The translations under genes and the position numbers were made by a program. The notes below the pieces were generated by a model. That model did no database searches, was not told the DNA's origin, and was given only the letters and a program-made list of their open reading frames with translations. A stretch of 6,465 bases of DNA, from contig JAMOUE010000351.1 in the NCBI GenBank assembly GCA_027068235.1, forward strand, positions 1 to 6,465, written 5' to 3'. The stretch comes from Deltaproteobacteria bacterium. Lineage in GTDB: Bacteria; Desulfobacterota; Dissulfuribacteria; Dissulfuribacterales; QOAL01. Each line of letters begins with the position of its first letter. Positions within the stretch are counted from its first letter, which is position 1. This document shows, in pieces, positions 1 to 6,086 of the stretch.

Positions 1-2757
1 TACATCTCCGGCCTTTTCACCAAAAATCGCCCGTAACAGCTTTTCCTCAGGTGAAAGTTGCGTCTCGCCCTTTGGAGTAACCTTTCCTACAAGGATGTCA
101 CCTGCCTTCACCTCTGCACCAATACGCACTATTCCAGATTCATCCAGATTCCTAAGGGCCTCTTCGCCAACATTTGGAATATCCCGTGTGATCTCCTCGC
201 GGCCAAGCTTGGTGTCCCTGGCCTCTATCTCAAACTCTTCAATGTGGACAGAGGTATAAACATCATCCTGAACTATACGTTCACTTACAATGATGGCGTC
301 CTCAAAGTTGTAACCACGCCAGGGCATAAAGGCCACAACCACGTTTTTGCCAAGGGCTAACTCGCCATATTTAGTGGATGCACCGTCAACCAACACCTGC
401 CCTTTCTTTACCCTTTGGCCTGGCTGCACAATGGGAATCTGGTTGATGGTAGTGGTCTGGTTGGACTTTTGATATTTAATGAGCTTGTGGATTTCAACCT
501 CAACTGGCTTTCCTGTCTCAGGATCTTCGTCATAACCAACCACCAAACGATTGGCATCCACGTCCTCAATCCAGCCATCCCTTTTGGCCATAATGGTAAC
601 GCCAGAATCCCTTGCAACGGCTTTCTCAATGCCAGTGCCAACTATTGGTGCATCACACTGGAGCAAGGGCACGGCCTGACGCTGCATGTTCGAACCCATA
701 AGGGCGCGGTTAGCATCGTCATTTTCCAAAAAGGGAATAAGTCCAGAGGAGACCGAAACCATCTGATTCGGTGCAATATCTATTGCAGTAACCTCCTCTG
801 CCGGCACCATGATAAACTCACCCTTGCGCCTAACACCAACAAAGTCCTCGACTATCTTACCATCTTTATCCATCTCAACAGTGGACTGACATACTGTTTC
901 TTCCTCTTCTTGAGAGGCCGTGAGATAGACAATCTCATCTGTAACCTTCCTATTCTTAACCCTCCTGTAGGGAGTCTCGATAAAGCCGTATTCATTTACC
1001 CTTCCATAGGCGCTAAGAGAAACAATAAGCCCAATATTTGGACCTTCAGGAGTCTCAATAGGACAGATCCTGCCGTAATGGGTGGGGTGCACGTCCCTTA
1101 CTTCGAAGCCGGCCCTTTCCCTTGAAAGACCGCCAGGACCAAGGGCCGAGAGCCTACGTTTATGTGTTATCTCAGACAATGGATTGGTCTGGTCCATAAA
1201 CTGTGAAAGCTGACTCGAACCAAAAAACTCCTTTATTACCGATGTAACTGGTTTGGGGTTAACCAGATCGTTTGGCATAAGGGCTTCCACCTCTTGTAGA
1301 GTCATGCGCTCCTTAATAGCCCTTTCCATCCTCACAAGACCAATCCTGTACTGATTCTCTATGAGCTCTCCTACAGAACGGACACGCCTATTTCCAAGAT
1401 GGTCAATGTCATCAACTGGCCCCTGTGTATCTTTTAAATGGACAAGCTCCTTTACTATGGCGACTATATCTGAATTCAGAAGCACTCTTTGGGTAAGAGG
1501 AACATCCATACCCAGGCGCTGGTTCATCTTGTAGCGCCCTACCTCAGACAGATCATAGGTATCTGGATTGAAAAATAGTGAATGAAAAAACTTTTCTGCC
1601 ACCTCAGCAATAAGAGGGGAACTTGGCCTTAGTCTGCGATATATCTCAAGAATGGCCTCTTCCTGACCCTCCACTTTGTCCAAAAGAAGGGTGTCTCTGA
1701 TGGAAGAACTAACCTTGATGCCATCGATAAAGAGTGTCTGAATCTCTGTAATTCCATTTTCCCTAAGTATTGTAAGGTCATCTTCTGACAACCTGGTATT
1801 TTTAGGGATCAGGATTTCTCCTGTAGCAGGATCAACCACATCCTGGGCTGCTATCTTGCCTACAAGATCCTCCTCATTCACAGGAACCCTTTCGATTCCA
1901 AGGTCCATTAGCTTCCTGAGCATGGTCTTTGAGAACTTTCTGTTTTTCTTGAGAAGGACCTCACCGGTTTCAGGATGAACAACCTCAACCGTGGCCCTTT
2001 GCCCTTGAAGAAGCTCAGGAATCAACTTCCTATAAACAAGCCTTCCTTCCAGGTAGTAGGTATCCCACTGATAAAATTCTTTTAAGATATCGTCAGTGCT
2101 AAGCCCAATGGCCTTTAAAAGAATGGTTGCTGGAAACTTTCTCCTACGGTCTATTCGTACATGCAAGATATCCTTGGGATCAAACTCAAAATCCAACCAA
2201 GACCCTCTAACTGGGATTACCCTACAGGAATATAAAAGCTTTCCACTTGAGTGGCTTTTGCCCTTGTCGTGATCAAAAAATACTCCTGGGGATCTTTGCA
2301 ACTGGCTGACCACCACCCTCTCTGTTCCATTTATGATAAATGTTCCAGTCCTTGTCATTAAGGGGATGGTCCCAAAGTAAATCTCTTGTTCCTTAATATC
2401 CCTGATACTTTGTGCCCCAGTCTCCTTATCTACATCATAGGACAAGAGCCTTATGACAATCTTTACCGGTGCCTCATAGGTGCTTCCCCTTTGGAGACAC
2501 TCTTCTTGGGTGTATTTGGGCTTTCCTACGCTATACTGGACAAACTCCAGGGAGGAGGCCCCAGTAAAATCTTGTATGGGGAACACTGATTTGAAAACTG
2601 CCTGAAGCCCCATATCCTTTCTGGCCTCAGGATTTACATCCTTTTGCAGAAACTTCTCATAAGGCCCTTGCTGAACGGCAATGAGATGGGGAATTTCTAT
2701 TATTCTCTCAACCTTACCGAAATTTTTTCTCAAGGGAAAATTCTGAATACTCAACAT
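1..2757 (-). CDS. rpoB: DNA-directed RNA polymerase subunit beta, 5' part (C-terminus beyond window)
   Basis: Beta subunit of RNA polymerase; it forms one side of the active-site cleft and the rifampicin pocket. Translation from the ATG at 2755-2757 gives 919 codons in frame to base 1 with no stop. The start follows an AGAGG Shine-Dalgarno about 8 nt upstream, and the protein opens MLSIQNFPLRKNFGKVERI. Visible landmarks are GTFIINGTERVVVSQL (about residues 138-153), a large lineage insertion at about 230-350, the rifampicin region GSSQLSQFMDQTNPLSEITH with D522, H532 and S537 matching E. coli D516, H526 and S531, then RVRSVGE, PIETPEGPNIGLI and GYNFEDAI with E819/D820 (E. coli E813/D814). The numbering offset from E. 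coli is a steady +6 at these points. The window ends at FGEKAGDV, so roughly 430 residues, including the catalytic lysines, should lie outside. It follows rplL after a 111-bp gap containing a terminator-like hairpin, which probably sets its expression below that of rplL. rpoC is expected next but is not seen. Confidence 0.98.
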   Translation of the reverse strand, partial: MLSIQNFPLRKNFGKVERIIEIPHLIAVQQGPYEKFLQKDVNPEARKDMGLQAVFKSVFPIQDFTGASSLEFVQYSVGKPKYTQEECLQRGSTYEAPVKIVIRLLSYDVDKETGAQSIRDIKEQEIYFGTIPLMTRTGTFIINGTERVVVSQLQRSPGVFFDHDKGKSHSSGKLLYSCRVIPVRGSWLDFEFDPKDILHVRIDRRRKFPATILLKAIGLSTDDILKEFYQWDTYYLEGRLVYRKLIPELLQGQRATVEVVHPETGEVLLKKNRKFSKTMLRKLMDLGIERVPVNEEDLVGKIAAQDVVDPATGEILIPKNTRLSEDDLTILRENGITEIQTLFIDGIKVSSSIRDTLLLDKVEGQEEAILEIYRRLRPSSPLIAEVAEKFFHSLFFNPDTYDLSEVGRYKMNQRLGMDVPLTQRVLLNSDIVAIVKELVHLKDTQGPVDDIDHLGNRRVRSVGELIENQYRIGLVRMERAIKERMTLQEVEALMPNDLVNPKPVTSVIKEFFGSSQLSQFMDQTNPLSEITHKRRLSALGPGGLSRERAGFEVRDVHPTHYGRICPIETPEGPNIGLIVSLSAYGRVNEYGFIETPYRRVKNRKVTDEIVYLTASQEEEETVCQSTVEMDKDGKIVEDFVGVRRKGEFIMVPAEEVTAIDIAPNQMVSVSSGLIPFLENDDANRALMGSNMQRQAVPLLQCDAPIVGTGIEKAVARDSGVTIMAKRDGWIEDVDANRLVVGYDEDPETGKPVEVEIHKLIKYQKSNQTTTINQIPIVQPGQRVKKGQVLVDGASTKYGELALGKNVVVAFMPWRGYNFEDAIIVSERIVQDDVYTSVHIEEFEIEARDTKLGREEITRDIPNVGEEALRNLDESGIVRIGAEVKAGDILVGKVTPKGETQLSPEEKLLRAIFGEKAGDV

Positions 2758-2817
2758 AGACGCTGCCTCTAATTGGCTTCTAGAAGATTTTTAAAACTTT
2801 TGATGTGATAGACCGTG

Positions 2818-2854
2818 AAAAACAAAAATGAGGACGCCTCCTGCGAGGCGCCCT
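2818..2854 (-). terminator. intrinsic-terminator-like attenuator between rplL and rpoB
   Basis: On the minus-strand transcript a continuous 10-bp stem forms: AGGGCGCCTC (2854-2845) pairs with GAGGCGTCCT (2840-2831), with one G-U pair and a GCAG tetraloop. It begins about 14 nt after the rplL stop and is followed by CA and the run TTTTTGTTTTT (2828-2818). This is the architecture of a Rho-independent terminator. No convincing promoter lies between it and rpoB, so by inference it terminates only part of the transcripts and lowers rpoB relative to rplL, as the known rplL-rpoB attenuator does in E. coli. An RNase processing hairpin is the alternative. Confidence 0.8.
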
Positions 2855-2868
2855 TGGATAACCGAAAG

Positions 2869-3255
2869 TTATTTGATTTCGACCTTGGCTCCAACGGCCT
2901 CGATCTGTTCCTTGATCTTTTCTGCCTCTTCCTTTGATACACCTTCCTTGACAGGCTTGGGTGCACTTTCAACAAGCTCCTTGGCTTCTTTGAGACCAAG
3001 TCCAGTAACTGCCCTAACTTCCTTGATAACCTTGATTTTCTGGGAACCTACATCGGCGAGAATTACGTCAAACTCAGTCTTTTCCTCTTGAGCTCCACCT
3101 GCATCACCACCAGGAGCAGCACCAGCGGCAGCCACTGCAACAGGGGCGGCAGCACTGACACCAAACTTATCCTCTAATTCTTTGATGAACTCTGAAAGTT
3201 CAAGAACGGTCATATTTGAAATAAATTCGATTACATCTTCTTTTGTAACAGCCAT
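2869..3255 (-). CDS. rplL: 50S ribosomal protein L7/L12 (bL12)
   Basis: Multi-copy stalk protein of the large subunit; its C-terminal domains recruit and stimulate EF-Tu, EF-G, IF2 and RF3. The 128 residues are close to the usual length of about 120-130. The N-terminal dimerisation and L10-binding helices span about residues 1-33 (VIEFISNMTVLELSEFIKEL). An Ala/Gly/Pro hinge follows at about 34-57, then the globular C-terminal domain at 58-128 with EKTEFDVIL, KIKVIKEVRAVTGLGLKEAK and the ending GAKVEIK. The ATG at 3253-3255 follows a strong AGGAGGAA ribosome site, stronger than those of its neighbours, as suits a protein needed in several copies per ribosome. It lies 38 bp after rplJ with no terminator between, so the two are co-transcribed and presumably share the leader upstream of rplJ. 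A terminator-like hairpin follows directly. Confidence 0.98.
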   Translation of the reverse strand: MAVTKEDVIEFISNMTVLELSEFIKELEDKFGVSAAAPVAVAAAGAAPGGDAGGAQEEKTEFDVILADVGSQKIKVIKEVRAVTGLGLKEAKELVESAPKPVKEGVSKEEAEKIKEQIEAVGAKVEIK

Positions 3256-3293
3256 TTGCTAAATTCCTCCTGATATAAAAAATGTAAAAATTT

Positions 3294-3818
3294 CTACTGT
3301 TGTTTTTGTTCCTCGATTGCCCTAAGTGCATAGAGAAGCTTGCGCGGTATTCCTGCAAGTACCTGAACCAAATTGGTTGGCGTGGCAATAAGCACAGAAA
3401 GAAGCTGTCCCAGCAACACCTCTCTGCTTGGAAGCTTGGACAATGCCTCAAGAGAACTGGCATCAACGATTTTACCGTTCAAGATTCCAGTCCTGAGCTT
3501 CAGCGCCTCGTGGTCCTTTCCAAACTCCACAAGGACCTTTGCCACTGCAACAGGGTCCTCATAGGCAAAAACCGCTGCATTAGGACCATTGAAATAGTCT
3601 AACAGGGCCTCGCCTTCCGTACCTTTAACGGCAAGCCTCAAAAGCGTATTCTTGGCAACCTTCATCTCACCCTGTACATCCCTGAGCTTTGATCTAAGCT
3701 CATTCACCTCGGACACCTTGAGTCCTGGGAAGTTTACCAGGGTGACAGCTACCGCCCTCTGGAACTTGTCATTGAGCTCCTCAACAAGGGCTTCCTTTTC
3801 CTTTCGTGTTAATGGCAA
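3294..3818 (-). CDS. rplJ: 50S ribosomal protein L10 (uL10)
   Basis: L10 anchors L12 dimers to the ribosome at the base of the stalk, and in complex with L12 represses its own mRNA. The 174-residue product reads (M)PLTRKEKEALVEELNDKF, with the rRNA-binding region at about 1-130 including VAKNTLLRLAVKGTEGE (54-70) and the GPNAAVFAYEDP loop (78-89). A long C-terminal L12-binding helix runs from about 135 to 174 (ending AGIPRKLLYALRAIEEQK). The start is the TTG at 3816-3818: it is the only start that gives the normal L10 N-terminus, and it sits 7 nt after a GGGGGG ribosome site. An out-of-frame ATG at 3823-3825 would give only 14 codons. The C-terminus is about ten residues longer than in E. coli (165 aa), suggesting an additional L12 dimer site. 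Upstream is a 171-bp leader with an L10-type RNA structure. Confidence 0.97.
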   Translation of the reverse strand: MPLTRKEKEALVEELNDKFQRAVAVTLVNFPGLKVSEVNELRSKLRDVQGEMKVAKNTLLRLAVKGTEGEALLDYFNGPNAAVFAYEDPVAVAKVLVEFGKDHEALKLRTGILNGKIVDASSLEALSKLPSREVLLGQLLSVLIATPTNLVQVLAGIPRKLLYALRAIEEQKQQ

Positions 3819-3834
3819 TTTGCATCCCCCCTTT
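3816..3834 (-). promoter_or_regulatory. ribosome binding site deciding the TTG start of rplJ
   Basis: The minus strand reads AAAGGGGGGATGCAAATTG. The purine run AAAGGGGGG serves as the Shine-Dalgarno. The TTG lies 7 nt after the last G, a normal spacing, and opens the L10 reading frame. The ATG directly abutting the G run has zero spacing, is out of frame and reaches a TGA after 14 codons. The choice of TTG therefore rests on frame, spacing and the family N-terminus. GGGGGG is a non-canonical, G-U tolerant match to the 16S tail. Confidence 0.75.
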
Positions 3835-3842
3835 CTACCATA

Positions 3843-3940
3843 GGCAGTTATTTTTTACTGCCAAAGGCAGAGGTCACACCGGTCTCGGTAGGTGAGGTAT
3901 AATCAGACACCTCATTAAACACCAGGTACCTACTGTCTTT
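3843..3940 (-). ncRNA. L10 leader: autoregulatory RNA structure upstream of rplJ-rplL
   Basis: The transcript of this gene-free stretch contains AAAGACAGTAGGT (3940-3928) and later ACCTACCGAGA (3893-3883), which pair as GTAGGT with ACCTAC. The flanking GA-rich bases are compatible with the kink-turn of known L10 leaders. Inside lies a second stem, GAGGT (3913-3909) with ACCTC (3898-3894), and a 10-nt loop. Downstream are CTGCC-TTT-GGCAG (3870-3858) and an overlapping alternative, GGCAGT with ACTGCC (3862-3843), ending 9 nt before the AAAGGGGGG ribosome site. In known systems the L10-L12 complex binds such a leader and blocks translation of rplJ and rplL. The assignment rests on sequence resemblance, position and pairing read by eye. 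No U-run follows the hairpins, so translational control is more likely than attenuation. Confidence 0.78.
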
Positions 3941-3950
3941 GACTTTGTGG

Positions 3951-3968
3951 GCGTTCATGAATGAACGC
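3951..3968 (-). repeat. perfect 8-bp inverted repeat between rplA and the L10 leader
   Basis: GCGTTCAT-GA-ATGAACGC forms a perfect inverted repeat 21 bp past the rplA stop. In RNA it would fold into a 7-bp stem with a 4-nt loop (the innermost pair is sterically disfavoured). There is no U-run after it on the minus strand (CCCACAAAGTC follows), so it does not look like an intrinsic terminator. It may be an RNA processing or stabilising hairpin, or a protein-binding palindrome. Its function is unknown. Confidence 0.6.
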
Positions 3969-3989
3969 AGGTATCTCTAAACAGGTATT

Positions 3990-4694
3990 TTAGGCGGCAG
4001 CACTCTTTAATTCAGAAGGATCCAGCTTCACTCCTGGCCCCATGGTGGCGGACAGGGCGACACCCTTTACATAGGTGCCCTTTGCTGATGCCGGCTTCAT
4101 CCTGAGTATGGTCTCAGCAACTGCTGCAAAATTCTCCTTTAACTTTTCTGGTCCAAAAGACACTCGACCTATTGGTATATGAACAACTCCAGCCCTATCA
4201 ACTCGAAAGTCAACCTTTCCACCCTTTATATCCTTCACCGCCTTGCCGATATCAAAAGTGACTGTACCTGTCTTGGCATTGGGCATAAGACCTCTAGGGC
4301 CTAGGATACGGCCAATCTTACCAACTTGGCCCATCATGTCAGGAGTTGCCACCACCTTATCAAAATCGAGCCAACCTTCCTTGATTTTCTCTATAACATC
4401 TTCTGCACCAACATAATCGGCCCCTGCTTCTTGGGCCTCTTTTGCCTTTTCTCCCTTGGCTATTGCAAGTACCTTGACGGTCTTTCCTGTTCCGTGAGGT
4501 AGAACCACAGAACCTCTTATGTTCTGGTCGGCCTTCCTAGGATCGACTCCAAGATTTATGGCCATATCTACGCTTTCGTCAAAATTGGCATAATGGGTAG
4601 CCAACACCTTTTCTATGGCCTCATCCAACATGTACTTCTTAGTTGTATCAATAAGTTCCTTAACTTTACGATATTTCTTGCCTCTTTTAACCAT
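3990..4694 (-). CDS. rplA: 50S ribosomal protein L1 (uL1)
   Basis: L1 binds 23S rRNA helices 76-78, forms the mobile L1 stalk that helps release E-site tRNA, and in many bacteria represses its own operon. The 234 residues equal the E. coli length. It starts MVKRGKKYRKVKELIDTTKK and shows the conserved SVDMAINLGVDPRKADQN, VVLPHGTGK, ILGPRGLMPNAKTGTVT and, near the end, SATMGPGVKLDP. The two-domain layout is expected: domain I from the N- and C-terminal parts, with domain II inserted at about 70-160. The ATG at 4692-4694 follows AAGGTGAC by a short spacing and lies 17 bp after the rplK stop, so translation is probably coupled. A 171-bp untranslated stretch with an inverted repeat and the L10 leader follows. 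No truncation or unusual substitution was seen. Confidence 0.98.
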   Translation of the reverse strand: MVKRGKKYRKVKELIDTTKKYMLDEAIEKVLATHYANFDESVDMAINLGVDPRKADQNIRGSVVLPHGTGKTVKVLAIAKGEKAKEAQEAGADYVGAEDVIEKIKEGWLDFDKVVATPDMMGQVGKIGRILGPRGLMPNAKTGTVTFDIGKAVKDIKGGKVDFRVDRAGVVHIPIGRVSFGPEKLKENFAAVAETILRMKPASAKGTYVKGVALSATMGPGVKLDPSELKSAAA

Positions 4695-4711
4695 GACTTG
4701 TCACCTTCGCA

Positions 4712-5137
4712 CTAATCTACCACTTCAATTCCCATACTGCGGGCCGTGCCCTCTATGGTTCTCATGGCTGCGTTAAGATCGGCTGCTGTCAGATCAGGCA
4801 TCTTCGTTTTGGCAATTTCCTCAACCTGAGCCCTGGTCACCTTTCCAACCTTATCTCTATTTGGAACACCCGAGCCCTTTTCTATACCAGCTGCCTTTTT
4901 CAAAAGCACTGAGGCAGGAGGCGTCTTCAATACAAAGCTGAAGGACCTGTCAGCATAAACTGTAATGAGTACAGGTATAATCATACCAGCCTGATCTGCC
5001 GTTTTGGCATTAAAGGCCTTGACAAACTCCATTATGTTAACACCCTGCTGTCCAAGAGCAGGACCCACTGGAGGGGACGGACTGGCCTGTCCGGCCGGTA
5101 TCTGCAACTTAATATATCCAGCTATCTTTTTAGCCAT
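4712..5137 (-). CDS. rplK: 50S ribosomal protein L11 (uL11)
   Basis: L11 binds the GTPase-associated region of 23S rRNA together with the L10-L12 stalk, and takes part in factor-dependent GTP hydrolysis and RelA sensing. The 141 residues match the usual length. The N-terminal domain carries the thiostrepton-contacting proline helix in ASPSPPVGPALGQQGVNIME (residues 18-37) and ITVYADRSFSFVLKTPPAS. The rRNA-binding C-terminal domain has LLKKAAGIEKGSG, KVGKVTRAQVEEIAKTKMPD and the signature MRTIEGTARSMGIEV. The conserved prolines are intact, so a thiostrepton-sensitive type is predicted. The ATG at 5135-5137 follows GGGAG by about 7 nt. It lies 37 bp after nusG across an AT-rich gap and 17 bp before rplA. 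Confidence 0.98.
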   Translation of the reverse strand: MAKKIAGYIKLQIPAGQASPSPPVGPALGQQGVNIMEFVKAFNAKTADQAGMIIPVLITVYADRSFSFVLKTPPASVLLKKAAGIEKGSGVPNRDKVGKVTRAQVEEIAKTKMPDLTAADLNAAMRTIEGTARSMGIEVVD

Positions 5138-5174
5138 GACAAACTCCCAATATATCTAAAAATTAATAAAAAAT

Positions 5175-5708
5175 TTAACTGACCCTTTGAATATGGCCAA
5201 ATTCCAGCTCAACTGGAGTTGATCTTCCAAAAATCGATACAAGCACGCGCACCTTGCCCTTATCTGGCTTTACCTCATCCACAACGCCTGTAAAATTGGC
5301 AAAGGGCCCCTCTGTAATAATCACCTTTTCACCCTTTTGGTAATCGTATTTAGGACGAGGCTTCAGAGACCTCTCCTCCATCTGCCTGATTATCTTTTCA
5401 GCCTCATGCTCAGGAAGAGGAACAGGATTTTGCTGTCCTCCTACAAAACCTGTTACCTTTGGAGTATCCTGCACCAGATGCCAGGTGTCCTTATTAAACT
5501 CCATCTTTATCAGTATGTAGCCAGGGTAGACCTTCCTAGAAGACGTCCTCTTTTCACCCTTAACAATCTCCACCACCTTTTCAGTCGGAACAATGATCTC
5601 AGAAAACTTCTCTTGCATACCATACTGCTTGATACGCTCTTCAAGGGAGGCTTTTACCTTGTTCTCAAAGCCTGAATAGGTATGGACGATATACCACTTG
5701 TGAGCCAT
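5175..5708 (-). CDS. nusG: transcription elongation and antitermination factor NusG
   Basis: NusG binds the RNA polymerase clamp through its NGN domain, and through its KOW domain contacts ribosomal protein S10 (coupling) or Rho (termination). The 177 residues compare with 181 in E. coli. The NGN domain covers about residues 1-115, with KWYIVHTYSGFENKV, IIVPTEKVVEIVKGEKR and the YPGYILIKM core, and WHLVQDTPKVTGFVGG. The linker KPRPKYDYQKGE leads into the KOW domain (about 125-177), with VIITEGPFANFTGVVDEV and SIFGRSTPVELEF. F139, I159 and F160 correspond to the E. coli residues F144, I164 and F165 that touch Rho or S10. The ATG at 5706-5708 follows AAGAGG by about 9 nt and lies 18 bp after secE, the classic secE-nusG pair. 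Confidence 0.98.
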   Translation of the reverse strand: MAHKWYIVHTYSGFENKVKASLEERIKQYGMQEKFSEIIVPTEKVVEIVKGEKRTSSRKVYPGYILIKMEFNKDTWHLVQDTPKVTGFVGGQQNPVPLPEHEAEKIIRQMEERSLKPRPKYDYQKGEKVIITEGPFANFTGVVDEVKPDKGKVRVLVSIFGRSTPVELEFGHIQRVS

Positions 5709-5726
5709 TATAGACAGCCTCTTGCC

Positions 5727-6056
5727 TTAATCAATTAGGGTGCCTACCAATTTGGACAAGGAGATATCAACAAGTCCCAGGTAGGCTGCGAAAAATACAG
5801 AAATAGCCAGGACGGCGATGGTCATTGAGACCGTCTCCTTCCTGCTGGGCCACGTAATTTTATCGAATTCTGCCCTAACGTCACGCAAGTACTGCTTAAA
5901 GGCCTGAATACGACTAACAGGCGTGCTACTTGCCTGTTCCTGTTTTGGTGCAGTTACAGACTTAGCAGCTCCTTCGCCTGAAGAGATCTTTGCACTAACA
6001 CCTTGAGCAGTAGTTTGCTGTGCTGTCTTTAGCTTTCTGACCTTTTTCTTTGTCAC
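5727..6056 (-). CDS. secE: protein translocase subunit SecE, with long N-terminal extension
   Basis: SecE is the small essential membrane subunit of the SecYEG channel and clamps the two halves of SecY. With the GTG start at 6054-6056 it has 109 residues. Residues 1-48 form a basic then Ala/Ser/Thr/Gln-rich stretch of low complexity. The SecE domain follows: the amphipathic surface helix (RIQAFKQYLRDVRAEF, 49-64), the signature KITWPSRKET (66-75) and a single membrane helix at about 78-103. Single-helix SecE proteins are commonly about 60-70 residues, so the N-terminal tail is extra, while the three-helix form of E. coli is absent. The open frame extends to 6119, but this would overlap the tRNA gene (6087-6162) and is rejected. 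Two TTG codons at 6081-6083 and 6078-6080 are weaker alternatives, almost touching the tRNA end. A GGGG 12 nt upstream is a poor ribosome site, so the exact start is uncertain. Confidence 0.93.
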   Translation of the reverse strand: MTKKKVRKLKTAQQTTAQGVSAKISSGEGAAKSVTAPKQEQASSTPVSRIQAFKQYLRDVRAEFDKITWPSRKETVSMTIAVLAISVFFAAYLGLVDISLSKLVGTLID

Positions 6057-6086
6057 TTTTGGACTGTGCCCCGTATTCAACAAAAT

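Noticed and set aside
58..360. 100-codon plus-strand open frame near the left edge
   Set aside because: It is antisense to the conserved GYNFEDAI region of rpoB, with no supporting features.
415..1125. 236-codon plus-strand open frame antisense to rpoB
   Set aside because: It lies entirely opposite the highly conserved rpoB frame, and its translation shows no family pattern or ribosome site. It is a shadow of rpoB codon use.
2758..2817. Promoter for rpoB in the AT-rich segment after the hairpin
   Set aside because: TTAAAA-like -10 boxes exist, but no -35 box at suitable spacing was found. The CTTCTAGAAG palindrome (2777-2786) is short and may be chance.
3200..3466. 88-codon minus-strand frame spanning the rplJ-rplL junction
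   Set aside because: It overlaps the real frames of both rplJ and rplL out of phase and has no conserved features.
3969..4010. Promoter for rplJ at the end of rplA (TAAAAT-like box)
   Set aside because: No convincing -35 element at 16-18 bp spacing. An internal promoter cannot be excluded but is not supported.
5138..5174. TATATT-like -10 box or terminator between nusG and rplK
   Set aside because: A start from that box would fall at the ribosome site, and there is no GC-rich stem before the T runs, so it is just an AT-rich spacer.
5337..5675. 112-codon plus-strand open frame
   Set aside because: It is antisense to nusG, whose NGN and KOW motifs establish the real frame.
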